Shown here in pieces: positions 19,864 to 29,087 of a stretch of DNA of 64,000 nt. Both the position numbers and the translations under genes were made by a program. The notes under the pieces were generated by a model. It made no database searches and was not told the DNA's origin. It saw only the letters and a list, made by a program, of their open reading frames with translations. This DNA is from Nansenia antarctica (taxonomy: Eukaryota > Chordata > Actinopteri > Argentiniformes > Microstomatidae), in contig CAXDII010000305.1 in NCBI GenBank assembly GCA_963989245.1, forward strand, positions 1 to 64,000. The letters run 5' to 3'. Within the stretch, counting starts at the first letter, position 1; every line of letters starts with the position of its first letter.

Positions 19864-20723
19864 CATAAGAGAGACAGTGCCCTCGTGTGGCGGAGTACCG
19901 TAGTACACCCTCCTGTACAGGAACCAGAATCGGAGGTGGTTTTTTACTAGCTGGTTAAATAAAGAAACAGGAAACACACAGGAAAATAATAATTCATCTG
20001 TATATGGGAGAGTGAACCCATGTACGATAGACTAGATAGAGAATGTAGTGGACCTAAGAAAAGACAATGTATTTCTCTGTATACGAGAGAGGTAAACAAA
20101 AAAATTGTAAAGAAATGTGTGGTAGAGAAAATGCTCTACATCAAATTATAGAGGGGGTTTTTTTGTAGAGAAGAGCAGAGATTTATGTGGGTTAGCACTG
20201 CTGTTCAAAGCAATGCAGGATATAACGTATCGCCTATCCTATTCATCGCTCGCTCTCTCTTTCTCTCTCTCTCCCCCTACCCTTTTCATCCCTCCTCTAT
20301 CTTCATCTAATTCATAGCCATCCTTTCTCTCTTGTGTAAAGATAACGGGTGTATATAGGACGTATTTTATGAGGGTAAGCTTGAATACACCACAGTGTCT
20401 ATCAATCAGTCCTTGCTATTCACAACTGTGACGGTTTAAAATACACACTTTATCGCCTCCATTACCTGAGAGTGAAGATACATCCACACACCATTAATAA
20501 AAGACCTACACCGTTGATTGTTTTAATGCTACTCGTCCGTCTTGATCTGTGTAAGAATTCTAATGTAATTTACCTGCCAATGTGGAGGCAAGCATATGCC
20601 TAGGTCATGTCCTGCTTATGGAAAAGTCTGCCACAAGTGTGGGAAGGATAACCACTTTGGGAGGTATTGCAAAGCTGAGGCTTCAGGGATGAAAGTGGAC
20701 ACAGTGGAAGAAGAGCCAGAGGA
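19484..20723 (+). repeat. Duplicated block, copy A (gag end, insertion, zinc knuckle)
   Basis: This block matches 20869-22112 almost base for base. Differences I can see: GAGCTACG/GAGCTGCG, one base in a G/T run, an extra CTCT in the pyrimidine run, and GATACATCC/GATACGTCC. It ends inside the gypsy frame at GAGCCAGAGGA and jumps to array sequence. Confidence 0.95.
19656..20568 (+). mobile_element. Insertion inside gag, LTR-like, unidentified
   Basis: The first 200 bp are C-rich and can be read LTAEFLLTGILQQRLDLHTH with a Pro/Gly/Lys/Arg-rich tail, as if taken from a host exon. The rest has the make-up of an LTR: a TATATAGG box near 20353, AATAAAAG near 20498, and a T-rich end. Similarity to gypsy resumes at ATTTACCTGCCAATG. 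I cannot define terminal repeats or a target duplication, so solo LTR is only one reading. Confidence 0.4.
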
Positions 20724-20868
20724 TGATACAGGTTTTTTATAGGATGCATAGGATGCATTCAATCATAGGATGCATTCAATCATAGGATGCATTCAATCAT
20801 AGGATGCATTCAATCCATTAATCCATTAGGATGCATTCAATCCATTAAAAAAAGACATATTTTTTTTT
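20724..20868. repeat. Linker copied from the right end of the CHTOP array
   Basis: TGATACAGGTTTTTTATAGG, the 9- and 17-bp ATAGGATGC steps and CCATTAAAAAAAGACAT match 16843-16976, with a different number of steps. After GACAT a T-run leads straight to TAGAGAAAACAG, the start of the second gypsy block. Confidence 0.9.
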
Positions 20869-22112
20869 TAGAGAAAACAGTTCACATGTGCAGAGCAGCA
20901 GAAACCACTCGCGCACAAGCAAAGGAGCTGCGCATGGATGAGTCGGCAGCAGTGCATGCCGTGAAAAGAGAGGGACAGCGCCCAAAACAGTTTGGAAAGC
21001 AAAAGCCTACAGAGCAAAGTCCCAAGAGTCCAAACAGTAGACTCTCTGCCTCTGTCCCCGTCCTCACCCTCGCTCCCTCTCCCTCTCCCTCGCTGCCTCT
21101 GTCCCCGTCCTCACCGCTGAGTTCCTGCTCACAGGCATCCTACAGCAGAGACTGGACCTGCACACCCATGCCCTGTCAGCCCCCCAACCCCCCCCACCAG
21201 GGGGCAAAGGTCAGGGGAGGAGCAGGAAGAAGACGTAAGTCACAGTGACATAAGAGAGACAGTGCCCTCGTGTGGCGGAGTACCGTAGTACACCCTCCTG
21301 TACAGGAACCAGAATCGGAGGTGGTTTTTTACTAGCTGGTTAAATAAAGAAACAGGAAACACACAGGAAAATAATAATTCATCTGTATATGGGAGAGTGA
21401 ACCCATGTACGATAGACTAGATAGAGAATGTAGTGGACCTAAGAAAAGACAATGTATTTCTCTGTATACGAGAGAGGTAAACAAAAAAATTGTAAAGAAA
21501 TGTGTGGTAGAGAAAATGCTCTACATCAAATTATAGAGGGGTTTTTTTTGTAGAGAAGAGCAGAGATTTATGTGGGTTAGCACTGCTGTTCAAAGCAATG
21601 CAGGATATAACGTATCGCCTATCCTATTCATCGCTCGCTCTCTCTCTCTTTCTCTCTCTCTCCCCCTACCCTTTTCATCCCTCCTCTATCTTCATCTAAT
21701 TCATAGCCATCCTTTCTCTCTTGTGTAAAGATAACGGGTGTATATAGGACGTATTTTATGAGGGTAAGCTTGAATACACCACAGTGTCTATCAATCAGTC
21801 CTTGCTATTCACAACTGTGACGGTTTAAAATACACACTTTATCGCCTCCATTACCTGAGAGTGAAGATACGTCCACACACCATTAATAAAAGACCTACAC
21901 CGTTGATTGTTTTAATGCTACTCGTCCGTCTTGATCTGTGTAAGAATTCTAATGTAATTTACCTGCCAATGTGGAGGCAAGCATATGCCTAGGTCATGTC
22001 CTGCTTATGGAAAAGTCTGCCACAAGTGTGGGAAGGATAACCACTTTGGGAGGTATTGCAAAGCTGAGGCTTCAGGGATGAAAGTGGACACAGTGGAAGA
22101 AGAGCCAGAGGA
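20869..22112 (+). repeat. Duplicated block, copy B
   Basis: It repeats 19484-20723. Unlike copy A, it continues without break into the rest of gypsy pol. Confidence 0.95.
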
Positions 22113-25100
22113 GTTCTTGGTTGACTCAGTACAGTCTAGCACAGCAGATGCGGCCAAATGGTTAGTCCCATTAACTGTGAATGAGACCATAATTCCATTC
22201 AAGATAGACACTGGTGCACAAGTCAACCTTATGTCCATACATGATTACAAGACCCTCACAGTTAAGAGCAAAATACACCCGGTGAAATCAAAAGTGACAG
22301 GCTATACAGGAGAGACAGTTCCAATGAAAGGTTGTTGTATAGTGACTCTAAAGCACAAGGGACAGCAGTTAAAGACACAGGTGCTCATAGTAGAGAAGAG
22401 CGTACAGCCAATCCTAGGTCTGAGTACCTGTGAAAAGCTTGACTTAGTGAGAAGGGTGTTTGTAGTGAATTCCCAGACTAGCACAGACCACAACGCAATT
22501 ATGCAGGAGAACAACGATGTCTTTGAGGGACTAGGATGCTTGCCTGGTGAGCACAAGATATGTGTGGTGACTCCTGTAGTTCATGCGTGCAGAAAGATTC
22601 CATTTGCACTGAGAGACAAACTCAAAGAAGAGCTAGCACGCATGGAAAAGATGGGCGTCATAAAGAAAATAGACGAGCCAACAGATTGGGTGAGCTCACT
22701 AGTGGTTGTGCAGAAGCCAAGTGGAGCTCTACGCATATGTCTTGATCCACGGGATCTAAACAGGGCTATAAAGCGTGAGCATTTCAAGCTACCAACAAGA
22801 GAAGAGATCATGTCACAGTTTGCTGGTGCTAAATGGTTTAGCAAGCTGGATGCGTCAACAGGCTTCTGGCAGATGAAGCTTGATGAGGCAAGCTCAAAAC
22901 TATGCACGTTCAACACACCAGAAGGACGGTTTCGCTTTCTGCGTTTACCTTACGGTATTCTGTCTGCGCCAGAAGTTTACCATAAAACAATCCATATGAT
23001 CTATGAGCACATAGAGGGAGTGGAGACCATGATGGATGACATCATCGTGTGGGGATCCACAAGAGAAGAACATGATGCACGGCTGAGGGAAGTACTGGAT
23101 CTGACACGCAAGTCCAATCTGAAATTAAACCAGAACAAGTGTGAGTTTGCAGTGAAAAGCCTTACCTTTGTGGGAGATGTGATTTCAGAGCAAGGTGTCA
23201 AGCCAGATCCAAGGAAGACGTCAGCCATAATGAACATGGAACGTCCACAGAACAAAGAAGAGGTGAGGAGATTTCTGGGAATGGTCACATATTTGGCTAA
23301 ATTTATCCCCCAGTTGTCTGCCCAGTCAGCACCACTCAGATGGCTTCTAGAGCAGAAGAACGAGTGGGAATGGTCCCATGAGCAGGAAGAGTGCTTCCAT
23401 AAGCTGAAGGAGATCTTAACCAAGGAGCCAGTGCTCAAGTTTTATGACCCAGAACGGAGCACTAGGATCTCGGCAGATGCTTCTCAGTACGGCCTAGGGG
23501 CAGTACTGCTACAGATGTATGACAACAGCTGGCAGCCCGTAGCCTACGCGTCTCGTGCATTGACAAGTGCTGAAGTTAGATACGCACAAATAGAGAAGGA
23601 ACTTTTAGCCAGCACATATGCATGTGAACGTTTCCATCAGTACGTATATGGAAAGGCTTTTGAAGTGGAAACAGACCACAAGCCCCTAGTATCAATAATG
23701 TCCAAGCCCCTCAATGATTGTCCTCTGAGGATTCAGCGACTGTCAATCAGACTGCAGAAATATGACGTGAGAATGGTCTATACACCAGGAAAATTCATGT
23801 TTGCTGCTGACACGCTCTCACGCGCAGTCAACAAGATGGAAAGTCCAAATGAACAGAAAAGCGTTGAAATAGAAGCCTATGTTGACATGATTGTCACATC
23901 ACTTCCTGTGTCTGCGGAGCGGACAGAGAAGATCAGGAAAGCAACTGAACTAGACGAGACACTGAAAGAGCTCAAGAAGACCATACTGAAAGGGTGGCCT
24001 GTGCAAAAGCGTGATTGCCCAAGTCAGATCCAAGATTACTGGGCATGCAGATCAGAGCTCTCAGTTGCTAAGGACATTGTCTTCAAAGGAAGCAGGTTTG
24101 TCATCCCGTCATCCATGCGCAAGGAAATGCTGCAGAAAGTGCATGAGGGACATTTGGGTGAGGAAAAATGTAAACGTAGAGCGCGTGAAGTAATGTACTG
24201 GCCAAGGCTCAACCAAGACATCAGCCACACCACAGCTGCATGTGAAATATGTCTCACCTACAGGCCCAAACAACAAGCAGAGCCGCTCATGCCCCACCCT
24301 GTACCTGATCGCCCATACCAGAAGGTCGGAGTGGATTTGTTTGACTGTAACGGTAAAAGCAACATTGTAGTCACAGATTACTTCTCCAACTACCCGGAAG
24401 TTGCAACACTGCAGTCAACATCCAGCAGAACAGTCATAGCCTACCTTAAAACAGTCTTTGCGAGACATGGAGTTCCCTGTGAGGTGTTTTCAGATAACGG
24501 GCCACAGTTTTCCAGCAGCGAGTTTGCTGGTTTTGCAGAGGACTGGGGTTTTCACCATGCCACCTCAAGCCCTAACTACCCGAGATCCAATGGGCTTGCA
24601 GAGAGTTCAGTCAAGGTTGTCAAGGCTCTCATGAAGAAGGCTCAAGATGGACAGGAGGAGTTCCAGAGGAGTCTGATGGTATACAGGAGTGCCCCTTTGG
24701 AAAATGGTTTGTCCCCAGCCCAGATGCTGATGGGAAGGCGCTTACGCACTAACCTTCCTATCCATGAGAACCTGTTGACACCTGTAGGAGCGCACACAAT
24801 GAGGACAAGGAAACAAGAACAAAAAGAGAAACACAAGTTGCAACATGACAAGAAGGCAAAACGCTTACCAAGCCTCAAGCCAGGCGATACAATCCGTATC
24901 CTGGATCACACAAAAGGCACATGGAGGCAAGGAGGATGCGTGCAAAGAGAAGTTGCACCACGCTCATACCTGATCCGGACAGACCATGGTGCAGCTCTGA
25001 GACGAAATCGTGTGGATCTAAGACCACAGTTAACGGTCCCAGAGACAGATTCTCAACAACAAAGCACTGCAGAAGTGTTAGATGCTCCCAGGAGTGAGCA

Positions 25101-25227
25101 GTTTGGTCAGAGTTCTCCGGACCGCAGTGACTCCGTCATGCCAAAGGGGGGCAGCACACCCTCTGAGACCTGTTGCAGGCCTAAAAGGACTGTTAAACCT
25201 CCTGAGAGACTTATTGCACAGTGCTAA
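21985..25227 (+). CDS. pol: Ty3/gypsy pol: zinc knuckle, protease, RT, RNase H, integrase
   Basis: This is one open frame of 1080 residues of the type often labelled K02A2.6-like in fish. The zinc knuckle is Cys12-x2-Cys15-x4-His20-x4-Cys25, with a preceding CQCGG just upstream of 21985. The protease active site is DTGA at Asp75. The RT catalytic pair is MMDD with Asp351-Asp352 (a Met-Met variant of the usual Tyr/Phe-x-Asp-Asp). RNase H has SADAS at Asp498. The integrase zinc region starts near His720, and the catalytic residues are Asp784, Asp837 and Glu873, an exact D-x52-D-x35-E spacing. No stop or frameshift lies inside. The true start is further up in gag, now displaced by the rearrangement. 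The frame looks young, but without a whole gag and a 3' LTR the element cannot be autonomous. Confidence 0.9.
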   Translation: MPRSCPAYGKVCHKCGKDNHFGRYCKAEASGMKVDTVEEEPEEFLVDSVQSSTADAAKWLVPLTVNETIIPFKIDTGAQVNLMSIHDYKTLTVKSKIHPVKSKVTGYTGETVPMKGCCIVTLKHKGQQLKTQVLIVEKSVQPILGLSTCEKLDLVRRVFVVNSQTSTDHNAIMQENNDVFEGLGCLPGEHKICVVTPVVHACRKIPFALRDKLKEELARMEKMGVIKKIDEPTDWVSSLVVVQKPSGALRICLDPRDLNRAIKREHFKLPTREEIMSQFAGAKWFSKLDASTGFWQMKLDEASSKLCTFNTPEGRFRFLRLPYGILSAPEVYHKTIHMIYEHIEGVETMMDDIIVWGSTREEHDARLREVLDLTRKSNLKLNQNKCEFAVKSLTFVGDVISEQGVKPDPRKTSAIMNMERPQNKEEVRRFLGMVTYLAKFIPQLSAQSAPLRWLLEQKNEWEWSHEQEECFHKLKEILTKEPVLKFYDPERSTRISADASQYGLGAVLLQMYDNSWQPVAYASRALTSAEVRYAQIEKELLASTYACERFHQYVYGKAFEVETDHKPLVSIMSKPLNDCPLRIQRLSIRLQKYDVRMVYTPGKFMFAADTLSRAVNKMESPNEQKSVEIEAYVDMIVTSLPVSAERTEKIRKATELDETLKELKKTILKGWPVQKRDCPSQIQDYWACRSELSVAKDIVFKGSRFVIPSSMRKEMLQKVHEGHLGEEKCKRRAREVMYWPRLNQDISHTTAACEICLTYRPKQQAEPLMPHPVPDRPYQKVGVDLFDCNGKSNIVVTDYFSNYPEVATLQSTSSRTVIAYLKTVFARHGVPCEVFSDNGPQFSSSEFAGFAEDWGFHHATSSPNYPRSNGLAESSVKVVKALMKKAQDGQEEFQRSLMVYRSAPLENGLSPAQMLMGRRLRTNLPIHENLLTPVGAHTMRTRKQEQKEKHKLQHDKKAKRLPSLKPGDTIRILDHTKGTWRQGGCVQREVAPRSYLIRTDHGAALRRNRVDLRPQLTVPETDSQQQSTAEVLDAPRSEQFGQSSPDRSDSVMPKGGSTPSETCCRPKRTVKPPERLIAQC

Positions 25228-25484
25228 AAAACATGTGGACTGTGGGCAGGAGACAGAGTAAAGAAAAGAGGACACTTATTGTTGAGAGTAAAATGTATAT
25301 GAAAATGTTTGTGAAAAAAAAAAAAAAAGTTTGTAAAGAGATATGTGATACATATGCTTATTATTTGAATGCATAGGTTCATGTTTAAAATGCAGGTTTA
25401 TTATTGGAATGCACAGATTTAAGAACAGTCAGAAACTAATGTTTTGTTATATGACTACAAGAAAAGAACAAGTTGTTTTGTTTT

Positions 25485-25509
25485 GAAAGAAGGGAAGATG
25501 TGTTGTTAT
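25485..25509 (+). repeat. Polypurine tract and 11-bp stub of the gypsy 3' LTR
   Basis: GAAAGAAGGGAAGA (25485-25498) is followed by TGTGTTGTTAT, identical to the first 11 bp of the 5' LTR. Similarity then stops, so the 3' LTR is lost beyond this point. Confidence 0.75.
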
Positions 25510-25834
25510 CCACTCTAAGCAAATCACACACACTCCAGTTAGTGCGGCAGCTTAGCAAAATGAGGGCGACACGCCGGACAAAAGCACCAAATATTTTCTA
25601 TGTGCTCTACATCACCATAGCTTTACATGAATTTTATGTTTAGTGAGGTGGGAGTCTTGGCTGCTTTTGGGATACTGGGTCCACAGGCAGCTACACTCAC
25701 CAACTAAAGTGCTCATGCACACCGCTGAACAAGTGAAGTGGTCTCTGGTCCACTCAAGGTAACTTTATGTCTGACAAACATTTTCACATGACATTATCAT
25801 GTGTTAATCATGTGAACCTTTTCAGAACAAGACT

Positions 25835-26115
25835 CAGCTGGCCATATTGTCAGAGCTGTCCTCAAAATATGAATAGTTTGGGACCCTCATACCAACCATA
25901 AGCAAGCTGGCTGCCATTGCCCTGACGGTCCCAGCCAGCAGTGTAAACTGTGAAAGGGACTTCTCCACCATGAACAGGGTAAGAAATATCTCTCACATAA
26001 TGGCATTTACTGTTTTAAGATATATTTTTAAGCCATCACATTTAAAATGTGTAGATGTATTTGCAGGTCAAGACAAAACAGGGGGAACATCTGTATGCGG
26101 ATATCAATAAATAAA
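25835..26115 (+). pseudogene. hAT dimerisation domain in two exons, degraded
   Basis: The first part reads KLAAIALTVPASSVNCERDF followed by STMNR, the hATC core, with a stop (TATGAATAG) a few codons upstream. AACAGG|GTAAGA at 25979 is a donor. TGTATTTGCAG at about 26067 is an acceptor, after which VKTKQGEHLYADINK completes the domain. Intron retention within a hAT C-terminus is seen in fish hAT genes. The rest of the transposase is absent. Confidence 0.55.
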
Positions 26116-26213
26116 TGTAGGGAGTCCACCCACTGGTCGTAGAACGTGCGAAAACGGGTTTTTGCCAGGGTTGCGCTACTTAATCACCATTAAAAATACA
26201 TTTTTGGAAGATA

Positions 26214-27125
26214 TTGTCTTACATGTGTAAGGAGAAGATGCCAACGACAGTGGATAGGGAAGAGCTGGAGGCACATCTGGAGCTACAGATCTGTGGGAGC
26301 CAGAATAGCCAACACAGGTTGGAGAAGGTGGTAGCGGAACAGTTGCGGCTGCTGCAGCTCACAATCTTTGACAAGAGCCTTCAGGAGCTCCGTGACAGGG
26401 TGGACAAAATGGAGTATTCCAAACACGAGAGTGTAGTCAACAGCCTGCAGAAAAAGATTGCCTGCATCTCCAACAAGTGTGCAGCTGCCAACCAGGCCAT
26501 GGAGAATGTCAGGAAACCCCCAAAGGTGCATGTGCCACCTGCTAAAGCAACAACTTTGACTCCTTCTTCCACGAATGTCACTACGACTACCCCAAAGGGA
26601 AACGACAATCCCAGCCATAGTATTATTCCCCGTGGAACAGCATCCTTATCCGCTTCCCGAAAGAGTAACCAGAGCAGTCAGACCCCCACTCCTACACCCA
26701 CAGGGGTCGTCAGCAGACCGCAGCAGCAGCAGGCTGGCGTCGCTCAAACATCCAATCAGACCACCGTCTCTACATCATCACAGAGGTTGTCAACGGGGGC
26801 TGTTAAAGCTACTCGACCGTCTTTACAACAAGCTACTCCCGTGCCGGCGCCTGCGCCTGCACTGCCATCCTCAACCGGGTACATAGCTGCCCTTCTGTCA
26901 GGCACTTGCGTACTTACTCCACCTCCTGTGAGACTAGCTTCCCCCACAAAAACAGGCGCTCAGGTCAGTCAGCCCTTCGTGAAACCAGCTGCTCCTGTCA
27001 CAGCACCAGCAGGGCCCTCAAAAACAGGCACTGAGGTCAATCAGCCCTTTGTGAAACTTACAGCTCTCCCTGTATCAGCACCTACAGGGCCCTCAAAAAC
27101 AGGCACACTACTCCACCCTCTGTGA
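26214..27125 (+). CDS. ATF7IP-like partial protein, intronless frame
   Basis: The frame has 303 residues. Residues 1-100 are helical and charged (SLQELRDRVDKMEYSKHES, VVNSLQKKIACISNKC), resembling the coiled conserved segment of ATF7IP/MCAF proteins that bind SETDB1. The rest is Ser/Thr/Pro/Gln-rich and low complexity, with an imperfect repeat of about 30 residues around KTGAQVSQPFVK and KTGTEVNQPFVK. The terminal fibronectin-III domain of ATF7IP is missing. It may be a truncated retrocopy. The ATG at 26229 (MPTTVDREELE) is an alternative start. The family call is tentative, as coiled-coil plus low-complexity proteins resemble each other easily. Confidence 0.4.
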   Translation: MSYMCKEKMPTTVDREELEAHLELQICGSQNSQHRLEKVVAEQLRLLQLTIFDKSLQELRDRVDKMEYSKHESVVNSLQKKIACISNKCAAANQAMENVRKPPKVHVPPAKATTLTPSSTNVTTTTPKGNDNPSHSIIPRGTASLSASRKSNQSSQTPTPTPTGVVSRPQQQQAGVAQTSNQTTVSTSSQRLSTGAVKATRPSLQQATPVPAPAPALPSSTGYIAALLSGTCVLTPPPVRLASPTKTGAQVSQPFVKPAAPVTAPAGPSKTGTEVNQPFVKLTALPVSAPTGPSKTGTLLHPL

Positions 27126-27242
27126 GACCAGCTGCCTCCTCAAAAACAAGTGAAAGGCCAGCTGCCCCCCTTCCTCTCTCCTTGCACCAATTACAACTAT
27201 TGCACTATTTACCTTCAAAACAAGCTGCAAAGTCATATATAC

Positions 27243-27245
<3 letters not shown>

Positions 27246-27274
<29 letters not shown>

Positions 27275-27276
27275 CA
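27246..27276. repeat. (CATA)n microsatellite
   Basis: About seven CATA steps follow the ATF7IP-like frame. Confidence 0.9.
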
Positions 27277-27349
27277 TGTCCATATGTATTATAGTTTTAG
27301 CTCTGTGTACTTATTTTCGATGTACTTATTGTTTTAAGAATGTAATTTC

Positions 27350-27625
27350 AATGTTACCGTTGCTACTCACTAGCGCTTTCAGCGGGGCCGTTCTATATCG
27401 TGGAGCTCCGCCCCATAGGGGAGCTCTGCTCCTATTGGTTTACCCCGCTACCTAAAGTAGCCAATGACTGAATTTTTCGATGCCTGCGCCCGCCCTGGGG
27501 TGCTATAAAAGGGGCGTCCTTCGATCCCTCATTCTCCCAAAAATTTCAGCACGGGTTTACATCTGAGACTGCAAGAAGGACGACTACAAGAGACTGGAGA
27601 ACCCGCCAGACACTTCCCTTCAGCG
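27350..27625 (+). promoter_or_regulatory. DIRS terminal/promoter region with TATA box
   Basis: It contains GGAGCTCCGCCCCATAGGGG followed by AGCTCTGCTCC, a CCAAT-like CCAATGACTG, and GCTATAAAAGGGGCG at 27511, a strong TATA box about 115 bp before the ATG of DIRS ORF1. This is the usual make-up of the terminal repeat and leader of fish DIRS elements. Confidence 0.6.
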
Positions 27626-29068
27626 ATGGATCGTCCGCCGCCGACCACGAAGAAGTTCCTCCGGGACGCCTGCCGCTGCGATTTCCTAGCAGCGGAGGAC
27701 AAGCACGACTTCTGCCACGTCTGCCTCGGCCCCCAACATGCCGAGGCGGCGTTGGTCGCCTCCCCCAGCTGCCTCCCCTTCCACCTCCTTTCCGTCGCGG
27801 AAAGGCGAAAGAGGATGGCCTGGTTCAAGGAGAGCATTCCCCTGGCGGACGCTATCTCGGGGATGCTATCCGACTCGGATAGCTCTGCCGATGATGCGTC
27901 CGGACAGGCCCCAGAGCGGCGTTCTGGGCAGGCACCTCCCCAAGTAGGGATGGTCCCGCCCGCTCAGCCGGCCCTGACATCACACCGCCCTCACCCAGCT
28001 GAGTGGTCGGTGTCGGTGTCAGGGTCAGAGAGCTCTGATGAGAGCGAGCGGCAGGTAGAGGCTCACGAGCTCCCCGCCCTCACCCCCCCATCACTCCACC
28101 ACGACTTCCAGGGCCTCCTGGAAGCTGCGGCAGGCGTGTTGGCAATTCCCCGTCCCGCCTCCCCTCCCCCAACGGAGTCCTTCTGGGAGAAGGACCTGTT
28201 TTACGGGAAAAGGGCGAAGCGACAGGGCCAACCTCCTAACGCTGTCCTCCCGGGCTTAGATAAGTTCGTGGAGGACAAGTGGGGAGAACCACTCACAGGC
28301 AGGGCGCCAGTGAAGGCGTTCCTGCCCTTTACCAGAGTGGAGGGGCTCGCGGAGGGGATGACCGACGGCTCCCCACCGCTCGAACCAGCGCTGGCCGCCT
28401 ACTTGGTACCGGGGTCCAGCGCCTGGTCGGTGCCTAAAAAACCTATGCTGCCCAACCAGCGTGACAGGTTTAACGCCACCCTGGTAGACAAGAGCTACGC
28501 TCTCGGTGCGCAGGCGGCGGTGGCGGCGAATAACATCGCCGTGTTTAACGCCGCCATTGCGAAAATCACCACAGACCGACCCAACGGTCTGTCTGCAGCG
28601 GAGGCGGAGCTTCTGAGCAAGCTCAGTGCCGCGACGATGTACCTGGCCCAGGGCGTCGCGGTTTGTGGGGGTCGCCTGATGGCAAACGCGGTGGTGCAGC
28701 AGCGACAGATGTGGCTGTCTCTCACCACCATGACCGGGGCGGACCGGATGGCCCTACTGAATGCTCCAATAGAGAGACAAGGGCTATTCGGTCCCGCCAT
28801 GGACACCATGACGAAGCGCCTGGCCGCGATGGAGGAGGCTGAGAAGCACCTGGCCAGACACCTCCCCCTCCAGCGACCCTCCACCTCTTCTTCTTCCGCC
28901 GTGGTGACGACTAGGCCGTCAACGGCTGCGAAACGGAGGTTTCGGCGTGATGCGGCACTGGCTCCACCTCTACCGACGGAGCCATGCCCCACTCGGCATC
29001 CCCAGCCCCCGCCGCTGACCACTGGGAGGGCCCGCTACGGCCCCCCACGGCAGCGTGACCCGGTGTAA
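27626..29068 (+). CDS. DIRS-type retrotransposon ORF1 (gag-like)
   Basis: The frame is intact at 480 residues. The N-terminus has paired Cys/His motifs (CHVCLGPQHAEAAL, then SPSCLPFHLLSVAERR) typical of DIRS ORF1 in fish. A Ser/Pro-rich acidic middle follows. The C-terminal alpha-helical part (NATLVDKSYALGAQAAVAAN, then MTGADRMALLNAPIERQGLF) resembles the capsid-like segment of DIRS gag. It stops at 29068 inside a sequence that contains a splice-donor-like GTAAGT. The RT/RNase H, methylase-like and tyrosine recombinase frames of a complete DIRS are not present downstream, so the element is truncated. Confidence 0.65.
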   Translation: MDRPPPTTKKFLRDACRCDFLAAEDKHDFCHVCLGPQHAEAALVASPSCLPFHLLSVAERRKRMAWFKESIPLADAISGMLSDSDSSADDASGQAPERRSGQAPPQVGMVPPAQPALTSHRPHPAEWSVSVSGSESSDESERQVEAHELPALTPPSLHHDFQGLLEAAAGVLAIPRPASPPPTESFWEKDLFYGKRAKRQGQPPNAVLPGLDKFVEDKWGEPLTGRAPVKAFLPFTRVEGLAEGMTDGSPPLEPALAAYLVPGSSAWSVPKKPMLPNQRDRFNATLVDKSYALGAQAAVAANNIAVFNAAIAKITTDRPNGLSAAEAELLSKLSAATMYLAQGVAVCGGRLMANAVVQQRQMWLSLTTMTGADRMALLNAPIERQGLFGPAMDTMTKRLAAMEEAEKHLARHLPLQRPSTSSSSAVVTTRPSTAAKRRFRRDAALAPPLPTEPCPTRHPQPPPLTTGRARYGPPRQRDPV

Positions 29069-29087
29069 GTACCGGATTTTCCGACCC
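29063..29087. repeat. Left arm of a 25-bp inverted pair
   Basis: GTGTAAGTACCGGATTTTCC plus GACCC is exactly complementary to 30847-30871. It overlaps the stop of the DIRS ORF1. Confidence 0.9.

Noticed and set aside
22581..22916. Antisense frames within gypsy pol
   Set aside because: They are shadows of the long sense frame with clear catalytic motifs.
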